This document shows, in pieces, positions 1 through 7,242 of a stretch of DNA of 64,000 bases (its first letter is position 1; every line of letters starts with the position of its first letter). The notes below the pieces were generated by a model, which saw nothing but the letters and a program-made list of their open reading frames with translations, was not told the origin of the DNA and made no database searches. Source of the DNA: Trinickia terrae (GTDB taxonomy: Bacteria; Pseudomonadota; Gammaproteobacteria; Burkholderiales; Burkholderiaceae); NCBI RefSeq assembly GCF_005144415.1, contig NZ_SWJE01000021.1:47883-111882 (forward strand), written 5' to 3'. A program made the position numbers and the translations under genes.

Positions 1-816
1 GACGAGGACCAGCAGGTCCGTGCCTTGGAGCGACGAGAGCGCCATCTCGCCGAAATACGGAAGCCGCTCCAGCTTCACGCGCCCGACGCCTCGTTCGAGA
101 CGCGGGGCAAACGTGTCGCAGACGAGACGCGCGCCCGTTTTGGCCGCGAGCTTGCCGGCGAGCATCAAGCCGCGTCCCCGGAGGACGTCTCCCCTCATCA
201 GAAAGACGGTCTTCGCGCCTTTGCGGATCGACGAGGCGATCCGGTCGATGGTCGCGTCGGATGCCTGCGCGTGCGGTGCGAGGGGCAACGGCTCGGCGAC
301 GTCGTCCGCGCTGTCCCATGCCGAGTCGGCGGGAAGAATCAGCGTGGCGATTTGCCCCGGCTTCTCGCGCGCGATCCGCACGGCTTTCGCGGCGTCCGAG
401 CCGACCGACCGGGCGCTCGTCGACGAATGCACCCATGCCGAGACGGGGCGGGCGAACCCGGCGATGTCCGACGATAGCGGGGCATCGTAGCGCGAGTGCG
501 AAGACGCATGGTCGCCCACGATGTTCACGACGGGGCTCGAAGCGCGGCGCGCGTTGTGGAGATTGCACAGCCCGTTGGCGAGACCGGGGCCGAGGTGAAG
601 CAGCGTGGCCGCGGGCTTGTCCGCCATCCGTGCGTAGCCGTCGGCCGCGCCCGTGGCGACGTTCTCCTGAAGGGCGAGAATTGGCCGCATGCCCGGGACC
701 GAATCGAGCGCCGCCACGAAGTGCATTTCCGATGTGCCCGGGTTGCCGAAGCACACGGTCACGTCGCTGGCGACCAGCGATTTCAATAGGCTCTCTGCTC
801 CATTCATGGCGTCCAT
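1..816 (-). CDS. TPP-dependent enzyme, acetolactate synthase-like (C-terminus off window)
   Basis: About 272 codons are visible, and the gene runs off the left edge. The N-terminal part is the PYR domain of a thiamine-diphosphate enzyme: GNPGTSEMHF lies near residue 24, and the cofactor-activating Glu is in ALQENVATGAADGYA (Glu51). HLGPGLANGLCNLHNARRA follows and the central domain begins after it. The family includes acetolactate synthases and 2-oxoacid decarboxylases such as benzoylformate decarboxylase, and the sequence does not settle which. It diverges from an FMN 2-hydroxyacid dehydrogenase, so decarboxylation or condensation of the resulting 2-oxoacid is plausible (inference). The start is ATG at 816; an in-frame ATG at 807 is the alternative. 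Confidence 0.85.
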   Translation of the reverse strand, partial: MDAMNGAESLLKSLVASDVTVCFGNPGTSEMHFVAALDSVPGMRPILALQENVATGAADGYARMADKPAATLLHLGPGLANGLCNLHNARRASSPVVNIVGDHASSHSRYDAPLSSDIAGFARPVSAWVHSSTSARSVGSDAAKAVRIAREKPGQIATLILPADSAWDSADDVAEPLPLAPHAQASDATIDRIASSIRKGAKTVFLMRGDVLRGRGLMLAGKLAAKTGARLVCDTFAPRLERGVGRVKLERLPYFGEMALSSLQGTDLLVLV

Positions 817-897
817 CCCTTGAGTTCGATCAGCTTGCGATTCGGCGTAGTTCACTCATTCGCCGGTGACGCACAGTACGGCGAGGCCTGAATGAAG

Positions 898-955
898 AAC
901 TGCCAGAAATCCAACAATTCGGCGTAAACCCGAGATTGATTGATTTCTGGCAGTT
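898..955. promoter_or_regulatory. 14-bp perfect inverted repeat, putative divergent operator
   Basis: AACTGCCAGAAATC at 898-911 is exactly mirrored by GATTTCTGGCAGTT at 942-955, with 30 bp between them. It sits in the 238-bp gap between the divergent TPP-enzyme and hydroxyacid-dehydrogenase genes, as expected for a shared operator. The nearby LysR regulator at 2316 is the obvious candidate ligand (inference). A third 12-bp copy of the half site lies upstream of the porin at 11474. Confidence 0.6.
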
Positions 956-1054
956 GGGGATTTGGCATGGCGGGCATTGTGCGTTTCCAGTGACCGAATG
1001 CGCTGACCGACATGACGGATTGAGCGCGAGCCACCACACCACTGGAGCGAGACC

Positions 1055-2254
1055 ATGTCCGAACCGATCACCTGCATCGAAGATCTTCGCGCTTTGGCGC
1101 AGCGGCGCATTCCGCGCATGTTCTATGACTACGTCGATTCCGGCTCGTACACGGAATCGACCTATCGCGCCAACGCGATCGATCTGCGGCAGATCAAATT
1201 GCGCCAGCGAGTCGGGATCGGCCTCGAAGCGCGGAACCTCAAGACGACGATGGCCGGCTATCCGGTTGCGATGCCCGTCGCGCTGGCGCCGACCGGGCTC
1301 GCCGGGATGATGAGGGGCGATGGCGAAATTCTCGCGGCACGGGCCGCGCGCAGCTTCGGCGTCCCGTTCACGCTGTCGACGATGAGCATCTGTTCGATCG
1401 AGGATGTTTCCGAGCATGCTCCGGGGCCGTTCTGGTTCCAGCTCTATGTCATGCGCGACCGCGCATTCATCGAGCGGCTGATCGAGCGCGCCGCGACGGC
1501 CGGCTGCCCTGCGCTCGTCGTGACGCTGGATCTGCCGGTCGGCGGGCAGCGCCACAAGGACGTGAAGAACGGCTTGTCCACGCCGCCGCGCATGACCCTG
1601 GCCAATCTCGTCGATATGGCGGGCAAGCCGGGCTGGTCGTGGAGCATCGCTCGCGCCAGGCGGCGCCATTTCGGGAACATCGTCGGCCACGTCAAGGGCG
1701 TCGAAGACATGTCGTCGCTGGCCTCCTGGGTGAAGGATCAGTTCGACCCGGCCGTGACCTGGGCGGACGTCGAATGGATCCGGAAACGCTGGAACGGCAA
1801 GCTGATACTGAAGGGGATCCTCGATCCGCATGACGCGCGCCACGCGGTCTGCGCCGGGGCGGACGCCATCGTCGTTTCGAACCACGGCGGACGGCAGCTC
1901 GACAGCGCGGTTTCGACGGTACAGGCCTTGCCGGCTATCGTGGATGCGGTGGGAAAGCGTCTCGAAGTGTGGCTCGACGGCGGCATCACGACGGGCCAGG
2001 ACGTGCTCAAGGCCGTGGCGATGGGCGCGCGCGGCACGATGATCGGCCGGGCCTTTCTCTATGGACTGGCGGCGGCCGGCGAGAAGGGCGTGCGGCGCAG
2101 CCTGGAGATCATCGCGGCGGAGCTCGATACGACCATGGCCTTGTGCGGATGCACGGACATCGCGTCGGCCGGGCCCGGCATTCTCGCGGCTTCGCCGGCG
2201 GGAGTAGACTCGCGCAAGCTTGCTCCATGGCGCTTTGCCGATGCTTACGTGTGA
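1055..2254 (+). CDS. FMN-dependent alpha-hydroxyacid dehydrogenase/oxidase
   Basis: This 399-residue protein covers the whole FMN-dependent 2-hydroxyacid dehydrogenase family (L-lactate, mandelate and glycolate enzymes). Family marks are FYDYVDSGSYTEST near residue 25, the catalytic base in VVSNHGGRQLDS (His277), and the phosphate-binding segment VWLDGGITTGQDVLKA followed by GRAFLYGLAA. Such enzymes oxidise a 2-hydroxyacid to a 2-oxoacid using FMN. The divergent neighbour is a TPP enzyme that could take the 2-oxoacid, an arrangement like the mandelate route, but the actual substrate cannot be read from sequence. The start is ATG at 1055, with GGAGCGAGACC just upstream. Confidence 0.92.
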   Translation: MSEPITCIEDLRALAQRRIPRMFYDYVDSGSYTESTYRANAIDLRQIKLRQRVGIGLEARNLKTTMAGYPVAMPVALAPTGLAGMMRGDGEILAARAARSFGVPFTLSTMSICSIEDVSEHAPGPFWFQLYVMRDRAFIERLIERAATAGCPALVVTLDLPVGGQRHKDVKNGLSTPPRMTLANLVDMAGKPGWSWSIARARRRHFGNIVGHVKGVEDMSSLASWVKDQFDPAVTWADVEWIRKRWNGKLILKGILDPHDARHAVCAGADAIVVSNHGGRQLDSAVSTVQALPAIVDAVGKRLEVWLDGGITTGQDVLKAVAMGARGTMIGRAFLYGLAAAGEKGVRRSLEIIAAELDTTMALCGCTDIASAGPGILAASPAGVDSRKLAPWRFADAYV

Positions 2255-2315
2255 AGAAGAGGAGCAGATAATCCAGTTCAAGCGCCAGTTCAAGCGGCGT
2301 CGGGGAAGGTGAAAA

Positions 2316-3215
2316 ATGCGTCTGTCGAAGGTCGATCTGAATCTCTTCGTTGTCTTCGAAGCCGTCTATAGAACGCGAAACCTGACCCGCGCGGCGGAGA
2401 TGCTGTTCATCACCCAGCCGGCGGTCAGCAATGCGCTGGCGCGCATGCGCAAGGCGTTCGACGATCAGCTTTTCGTGAGCACGTCGAGCGGCATGGTGCC
2501 GACGCCCGTTTCGGAAAATATCATCGGCAGGGTCCGCGAGGCGCTGCAGTTGCTCGATTCGAGCGCGCATGCCGGGGGACACTTCGACCCGGCCTCGTCC
2601 GAGCGCACGTTCCGGCTCAGCATGACCGACCTCACGGAGGCGCTCCTCTTGCCCGCGCTGGAGGAGGTGCTGCAGCGGCAGGCGCCCGGCATACGCATCG
2701 AAAGCTACTTCACGACGCGCAGAGAGGTGCCGGAAGCGTTGGCGAGCGGCGCGGTCAATCTCGCGATCGACGCGCCGCTGATCGACGACCCCGATCTCGA
2801 GCAGGAGCCGCTGGGCCGCGACCGGTACGCATGCATGCTGCGCCACGACCATCCTTGCGCCAGGAAGAAGCTGACGATCGACGACTACCTCGGGTTCGGT
2901 CATATCCACGTATCGAGCCGCCCTCAGGGAACGGGTCTCGTGGATGCAGAACTGAACAAGCTGGGCCTCAGGCGATCGATTCAGACGCGGGTCCAGCACT
3001 ATCTGGTCGCTCCGCTGATCGCGATGCGAACCGATCTCGTCCTCACGGCCCCGCTCGTGCTCCTGCAGCGTTACGACGCGCGAATCCTGGCGTTGCCGTT
3101 CGATCTTCCGGATCTCGAGTCTCATTGCTACTGGCACCGCAGCGTCACCGCGGACCCGGCGCATCGCTGGCTGCGCGAGCAGGTCGGCAGGCTCATGCGG
3201 GACATGCAGTTGTAG
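2316..3215 (+). CDS. LysR-family transcriptional regulator
   Basis: The 299-residue protein has the LysR N-terminal winged helix (LNLFVVFEAVYRTRNLTRAA, then TQPAVSNALARMRKAF, roughly residues 6-50). A periplasmic-binding-like effector domain follows (about 90-295). It resembles the NodD/NahR/LinR-type subgroup in its 'DLNLF' opening and in its length. It starts 61 bp after the hydroxyacid dehydrogenase on the same strand and precedes the kinase operon by 99 bp. It could therefore control either unit. Candidate sites are the inverted repeat at 898-955 and the dyad at 3232-3258. Confidence 0.9.
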   Translation: MRLSKVDLNLFVVFEAVYRTRNLTRAAEMLFITQPAVSNALARMRKAFDDQLFVSTSSGMVPTPVSENIIGRVREALQLLDSSAHAGGHFDPASSERTFRLSMTDLTEALLLPALEEVLQRQAPGIRIESYFTTRREVPEALASGAVNLAIDAPLIDDPDLEQEPLGRDRYACMLRHDHPCARKKLTIDDYLGFGHIHVSSRPQGTGLVDAELNKLGLRRSIQTRVQHYLVAPLIAMRTDLVLTAPLVLLQRYDARILALPFDLPDLESHCYWHRSVTADPAHRWLREQVGRLMRDMQL

Positions 3216-3231
3216 CCGGGTGTCACGAAAA

Positions 3232-3258
3232 TTTATTGGCCGCCATCACGACAATAAA
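3232..3258. promoter_or_regulatory. Dyad TTTATTG-N13-CAATAAA upstream of the kinase/ACAD operon
   Basis: TTTATTG at 3232-3238 is mirrored by CAATAAA at 3252-3258 in the short gap before the phosphotransferase gene. Symmetric AT-rich arms embedded in GC-rich DNA are typical of LysR-type targets, and the LysR gene ends only 17 bp upstream. Binding is inferred, not shown. Confidence 0.35.
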
Positions 3259-3314
3259 CTTCCTGAATGACTCGGCGCTGGGTACGCTGACAGCCATATA
3301 GAAGCGAGGATGGC

Positions 3315-4328
3315 ATGGCAGAACTCCAGTTCGACATCGACGATCTCACCCGTTATCTGACGGCGCACGTGCCCGGGTTTCAAGGGCCGATGTCCGTCGA
3401 GAAATTTCCCGGCGGGCAATCCAATCCGACCTTTCTCCTGAAGGCGCAAAGCGGCAGCTACGTGCTGAGGCGTCAGCCTTCCGGCGCGCTGCTCAAGTCC
3501 GCGCATGCCGTCGATCGCGAGTTTCGCGTGCTGTCGGCGCTCGGCAACACGAAGGTTCCTGTCGCCCGTGCCCATCACCTTTGCGAAGACCGCAACGTCA
3601 TCGGCAGCATGTTCTACGTCATGAGCTACGAAGACGGGCGCATCTTCTGGAACCCGGCGCTGCCCGAGTTGCCCGTGGAGGAGCGCGGCGCCGTCTATGA
3701 CGCGCTGATCGGCACGATGGCGGCGCTCCACGACGTGGATATCGACGCAGCCGGACTGTCGGACTACGGCCGCCCCGGCAATTATTTCGCGCGTCAGATC
3801 GACCTCTGGACCAAGCAATATCGCGCCGCGCAGACGGATACGCTGGACGCGATGGAGTCGCTGATCGAGTGGCTGCCTACCTACTGCCCGGAGGAGACCG
3901 GAAAGCCTTCGCTCGTGCATGGCGACTTCCGTATCGACAACCTCATTTTCATGCGCGGCGCGCCGCAGGTTCGCGCCGTTCTCGACTGGGAACTCTCCAC
4001 GCTTGGCAATCCGCTCGCTGACATCGCGTACCTCTGCATGTGTTTGCGGCTCCCGCCTCATGGCCATATCGCCGGCCTCGCAGGCTTGAATCTCGCGGCG
4101 CTGGGGGTGCCGGACGAGGCGTCCATCGTCGAGCGGTACTGCGGGCTGCGGGGAATGGCGCCGATCGAGAACTGGAACTTCTATCTGGCGTTCAGCTTTT
4201 TCCGGCTCGCGGCGATCGCCCAGGGGGTGAAGAAGCGGGCCTTGAGCGGCAACGCGTCGAACGAGAAGGCGCGGCAGGTGGGGGAGATGGCCGGGGCGCT
4301 CGCGAAGATGGGCGTCGACCTGGTCTGA
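3315..4328 (+). CDS. APH-fold phosphotransferase, ACAD10/11-type kinase
   Basis: This 337-residue protein belongs to the aminoglycoside-phosphotransferase-like kinase family that accompanies acyl-CoA dehydrogenases. Visible marks are FPGGQSNPTFLL and YVLRRQPSG (nucleotide-binding lobe, residues 30-60), the catalytic loop LVHGDFRIDNLIF (about 200-212) and the metal-binding DWELSTLGNPLADIAYL (about 223-240). In animals the same fold is fused to ACAD10/11, where it phosphorylates 4-hydroxyacyl chains before dehydrogenase-domain elimination. Here it is the first gene of an operon with an SDR and an acyl-CoA dehydrogenase, which supports an acyl-CoA role and not antibiotic resistance. A suitable AGGATGGC region precedes the ATG. 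Confidence 0.85.
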   Translation: MAELQFDIDDLTRYLTAHVPGFQGPMSVEKFPGGQSNPTFLLKAQSGSYVLRRQPSGALLKSAHAVDREFRVLSALGNTKVPVARAHHLCEDRNVIGSMFYVMSYEDGRIFWNPALPELPVEERGAVYDALIGTMAALHDVDIDAAGLSDYGRPGNYFARQIDLWTKQYRAAQTDTLDAMESLIEWLPTYCPEETGKPSLVHGDFRIDNLIFMRGAPQVRAVLDWELSTLGNPLADIAYLCMCLRLPPHGHIAGLAGLNLAALGVPDEASIVERYCGLRGMAPIENWNFYLAFSFFRLAAIAQGVKKRALSGNASNEKARQVGEMAGALAKMGVDLV

Positions 4329-4381
4329 AGTCTGAATACAGTCAGGAAACCGGAACGTAAGACGACATATCGAGGCTGATC

Positions 4382-5146
4382 GTGACGACGAATTTGTTCG
4401 ACCTGAAAGGAAAGATTGCGTTGGTGACCGGCGCCAGCCGGGGCATCGGTGCGGAGATCGCCAAGCTGCTCGCCGAGCAGGGCGCTCACGTGATCGTGTC
4501 GAGCCGCAAGCTCGAGGATTGCCGATCCGTGGCGCGCGAGATCGAGGCGGCGGGCGGGAGCGCTGAAGCGCAAGCGTGCCATGTCGGGCGCGTCGAGGAC
4601 ATCCACGCGATCTTCCAGCATGTTCGCGCGCGGCATGGGCGTCTGGACATCCTCGTCAACAACGCGGCGGCGAATCCGTACTATGGACACATTCTCGACA
4701 CCGATCTGGCGTCGTTCGAGAAGACGGTGGAGGTCAACCTGCGCGGCTACTTCTTCATGTCCGTGGAGGCGGGCAAGCTGATGCGCGAGCACGGCGGCGG
4801 CGCGATCGTCAACACGGCTTCGGTCAACGCATTGCAGCCCGGCGACAAGCAGGGGATCTACTCGATCACCAAGGCCGCCATCGTCAACATGACGCGCGCA
4901 TTCGCCAAGGAGTGCGGTCCGTTGGGGATTCGCGTGAATGCGCTGCTCCCCGGATTGACCAAGACCCGCTTTGCGGGAGCATTGTTCGAAGATCAGGCCA
5001 CGTATGAAGACTGGGTATCCCGCATTCCGCTGCGGCGCCATGCGGAACCTCGCGAGATGGCGGGCACCGTGCTTTACCTCGTGTCCGACGCAGCGAGCTA
5101 TACCAATGGAGAGTGCGTCGTCGTCGACGGCGGATTGACGATCTAG
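4382..5146 (+). CDS. SDR-family NAD(P)-dependent oxidoreductase
   Basis: This 254-residue classical short-chain dehydrogenase has the TGASRGIGAEIAKLL Rossmann motif (about residues 16-30), NNAAAN (about 91-96), and the catalytic Ser in NTASVNALQPG with YSITKAAI (Tyr-x3-Lys, about 160-167). Its start is GTG at 4382. It lies 53 bp after the kinase gene and about 46 bp before the acyl-CoA dehydrogenase, so all three are likely co-transcribed. It probably oxidises or reduces a hydroxyacyl intermediate of the same pathway (inference); the substrate is unknown. Confidence 0.88.
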   Translation: MTTNLFDLKGKIALVTGASRGIGAEIAKLLAEQGAHVIVSSRKLEDCRSVAREIEAAGGSAEAQACHVGRVEDIHAIFQHVRARHGRLDILVNNAAANPYYGHILDTDLASFEKTVEVNLRGYFFMSVEAGKLMREHGGGAIVNTASVNALQPGDKQGIYSITKAAIVNMTRAFAKECGPLGIRVNALLPGLTKTRFAGALFEDQATYEDWVSRIPLRRHAEPREMAGTVLYLVSDAASYTNGECVVVDGGLTI

Positions 5147-5192
5147 CCGCGTGGTCGTTGCGCGGCGTCGATCGGATACTGGAGAAATGGAA

Positions 5193-6437
5193 ATGGATTT
5201 TGCGTATAGCCCGAAAGTCGAAGCGCTGTGCACACAGGTGCGCAGCTTCATGGATGCCTGCATCGTCCCGCGCATCCGGCAATGGCACGACGAAGTGGGT
5301 GCGGGCCGATATCCGGTTTCCTTCATGGAGGAGTTGAAGGAACGCGCGCGTGCAGAGGGGCTCTGGAATCTTTTCCTGCCGCATCTGCGCGATGACGAGC
5401 CCGGCACCCGCCTGACCAATCTCGAGTACGCGCCGCTGGCGGAAATCATGGGACGCGTACCGTGGGCGTCGGAGGTGTTCAACTGCAATGCGCCGGACAC
5501 CGGCAACATGGAACTGCTCCATATGTTCGCCACGCCCGCCCAGCGTGAGCAGTGGCTCGAGCCCCTGCTCGACGGCAAGATCCGCTCGGCGTTCGCGATG
5601 ACGGAGCCGGCGGTGGCGTCGTCGGACGCGACCAACATCACGACGTCGATTCGCCGCGACGGAGACGACTACGTCATCGACGGCCGCAAGTGGTTCATCA
5701 CGAACGCGGCTCACCCGAATTGCAAGCTCTTCATCGTGATGGGCAAAACGGATCCGGACGCGCCGAGCCACCGCCAGCAGAGCATGATCCTCGTGCCGGC
5801 CGATGCACCCGGCGTCAAGCTGATCCGCAATATTCCGGTGGTCAATCACGTGGCGCCGGAAGGGCACTGCGAGATCGAATTCAAGGGCGTACGGGTGCCG
5901 CGCTCGAATCTGCTCGGTGAAGAGGGCGGCGGCTTTGCGCTCGCGCAGGCGCGTCTTGGGCCGGGACGGATTCACCACTGCATGCGCTCGATCGGCGCCG
6001 CGGAATTGGCGCTCGAGTTGATGGTGGAGCGGGCGCAGGCGCGTACGGCATTCGGAAAGCAGCTGCACGAGCACGGCCCGGTCGGCGAGTGGATCGCGAA
6101 GTCGCGCATCGAAATCGACCAAGCCAGGCTCCTCGTGCTGAAAGCCGCGTGGATGATCGACAACGTAGGCGCGAAGGAGGCACGCAAGGAGATCGCGATG
6201 ATCAAGGCGCTCGTGCCGAGCGTTCACACGGCGGTCTGCGAGAGGGCGATACAGGTATTCGGCGCGATGGGGCTGAGCCCCGATACGCCATTGGCCGACA
6301 GTTGGACGTGGGGGCGTGCGCTGCGGTTCGCGGACGGTCCCGACGAGGTCCACTTGCAGAGCATTGCGCGCATGGAGGTCAAGGCGCGGCGCCATGAGCC
6401 GGGGAAAGACAATCCCTACCTGACGCCGCTGTTGTAA
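5193..6437 (+). CDS. Acyl-CoA dehydrogenase, ACAD10/11-like
   Basis: A 414-residue acyl-CoA dehydrogenase. The FAD-binding middle domain shows AFAMTEPAVASSDATN and a tryptophan-containing DGRKWFITNA. The C-terminal helical domain carries RTAFGKQLHEHG and ALRFADGPDEVHL. AMTEPAVASSDATNI is typical of the ACAD10/11-like branch. I place the start at ATG 5193 because GGAG at 5181-5184 is then 8 bp upstream; ATG 5187 is too close, although the frame is open to a GTG at 5151. It completes the kinase-SDR-dehydrogenase operon. Electrons would pass to ETF. Confidence 0.9.
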   Translation: MDFAYSPKVEALCTQVRSFMDACIVPRIRQWHDEVGAGRYPVSFMEELKERARAEGLWNLFLPHLRDDEPGTRLTNLEYAPLAEIMGRVPWASEVFNCNAPDTGNMELLHMFATPAQREQWLEPLLDGKIRSAFAMTEPAVASSDATNITTSIRRDGDDYVIDGRKWFITNAAHPNCKLFIVMGKTDPDAPSHRQQSMILVPADAPGVKLIRNIPVVNHVAPEGHCEIEFKGVRVPRSNLLGEEGGGFALAQARLGPGRIHHCMRSIGAAELALELMVERAQARTAFGKQLHEHGPVGEWIAKSRIEIDQARLLVLKAAWMIDNVGAKEARKEIAMIKALVPSVHTAVCERAIQVFGAMGLSPDTPLADSWTWGRALRFADGPDEVHLQSIARMEVKARRHEPGKDNPYLTPLL

Positions 6438-6453
6438 GGCATCGAGCCGGTTT

Positions 6454-6483
6454 GCGCCAACGCAGTCTCCGCTGCGTTGGCGC
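6454..6483. terminator. Convergent hairpin between acyl-CoA dehydrogenase and TetR gene
   Basis: GCGCCAACGCAG at 6454-6465 pairs perfectly with CTGCGTTGGCGC at 6472-6483 around a 6-nt loop. It lies in the 64-bp gap between two convergent genes. No clear T tract follows, so termination is inferred from position and stem strength. Confidence 0.55.
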
Positions 6484-6501
6484 GACGCTCGGCATTTGCC
6501 G

Positions 6502-7179
6502 TCAGATTTCCTCCGACAGCAGCCGCGTTTCTTCCGACGGCGCTGCGACGAGGATGCTTTCGAAGCTGTCCATCAAGCTGGACACGGCATATTGCGGGGA
6601 CCAGAGCCCGCCCGCTTCGCCGTTGTCGCGGCTCGCTTCCCACGCCGCCAGCGCAGCATTGCCGTAGATGCCGACGAGCGAAAGCCGGTGATCGACGATG
6701 GCCGGCGGAAGGTCGGAAAGCAGGTCCCGGAGCTGGGCGTTGCAGCGCTGATAGCCCAGATTCCATTTGTTTTCCAGCGCTTCCCGCAAGAACGCGCGGT
6801 TGTTCAACTGCAAGTTGGCGATCATGCGGATGTAGGTCGCCTGACCCGTGCGATCCGCGAGATCGAGCATCGGAAAGAGCAGCGCGCCCAATACCGTTCT
6901 CACGCTTATCCCTCCCTCCGTCTCCAGCTTGTCGAGCCGCGCCTGACGGTCTTCGTCGATCAGGCGCGCGCCGTCGACGATCAGCTCGCGCGCCAGTTCG
7001 AGCTTGTTTCCGAAGTAGTAGCGCAGCGAGGCGCTGTTTCGCTGTCCTGCGGCGGAAATGATGTCCTGCACCGACACCCCGTCCAATCCACGCAGCGCGA
7101 ACAGGCGTTGCGCTTCTTCCTTTAAGCGAGTCCGTGTTTCCGCCCCGTCCGAGCGAAGGGTTTTCCCTGACGTCGTCAT
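6502..7179 (-). CDS. TetR-family transcriptional repressor
   Basis: This 225-residue protein has a TetR DNA-binding domain at its N-terminus (RLKEEAQRLFALRGLDGVSV followed by DIISAAGQRNSASLRYYFGN, about residues 17-60) and a variable ligand domain after it. It diverges from the monooxygenase-esterase fusion gene across only 63 bp that hold a palindrome, so it most likely represses that gene and itself, with an aromatic or acyl ligand as inducer (inference). Confidence 0.9.
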   Translation of the reverse strand: MTTSGKTLRSDGAETRTRLKEEAQRLFALRGLDGVSVQDIISAAGQRNSASLRYYFGNKLELARELIVDGARLIDEDRQARLDKLETEGGISVRTVLGALLFPMLDLADRTGQATYIRMIANLQLNNRAFLREALENKWNLGYQRCNAQLRDLLSDLPPAIVDHRLSLVGIYGNAALAAWEASRDNGEAGGLWSPQYAVSSLMDSFESILVAAPSEETRLLSEEI

Positions 7180-7194
7180 TACTTTACCGTGTCG

Positions 7195-7221
7195 AGTTAA
7201 TTAACTACACTGGATTAACTA
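7195..7221. promoter_or_regulatory. Palindromic operator in TetR/monooxygenase divergent promoter
   Basis: AGTTAATTAACT at 7195-7206 is a perfect 12-bp palindrome, and TTAACTA recurs at 7201-7207 and 7215-7221. It occupies the 63-bp gap between the divergent TetR and fusion-protein genes, the standard place for a TetR operator. Confidence 0.6.
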
Positions 7222-7242
7222 ACCCAGTAGGAGAAACTTAGC

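Noticed and set aside
830..2293. Long open frame opposite the hydroxyacid dehydrogenase
   Set aside because: It is a GC-codon-bias shadow: Arg/His/Ala-rich, no domain, and fully antisense to a clear gene. The same applies to 7471-9423, 20564-22576 and 46374-48473 on the minus strand.
3315..4328. Aminoglycoside resistance gene
   Set aside because: The APH fold is present, but the operon with an SDR and acyl-CoA dehydrogenase and the ACAD10/11-like wording argue for an acyl kinase.
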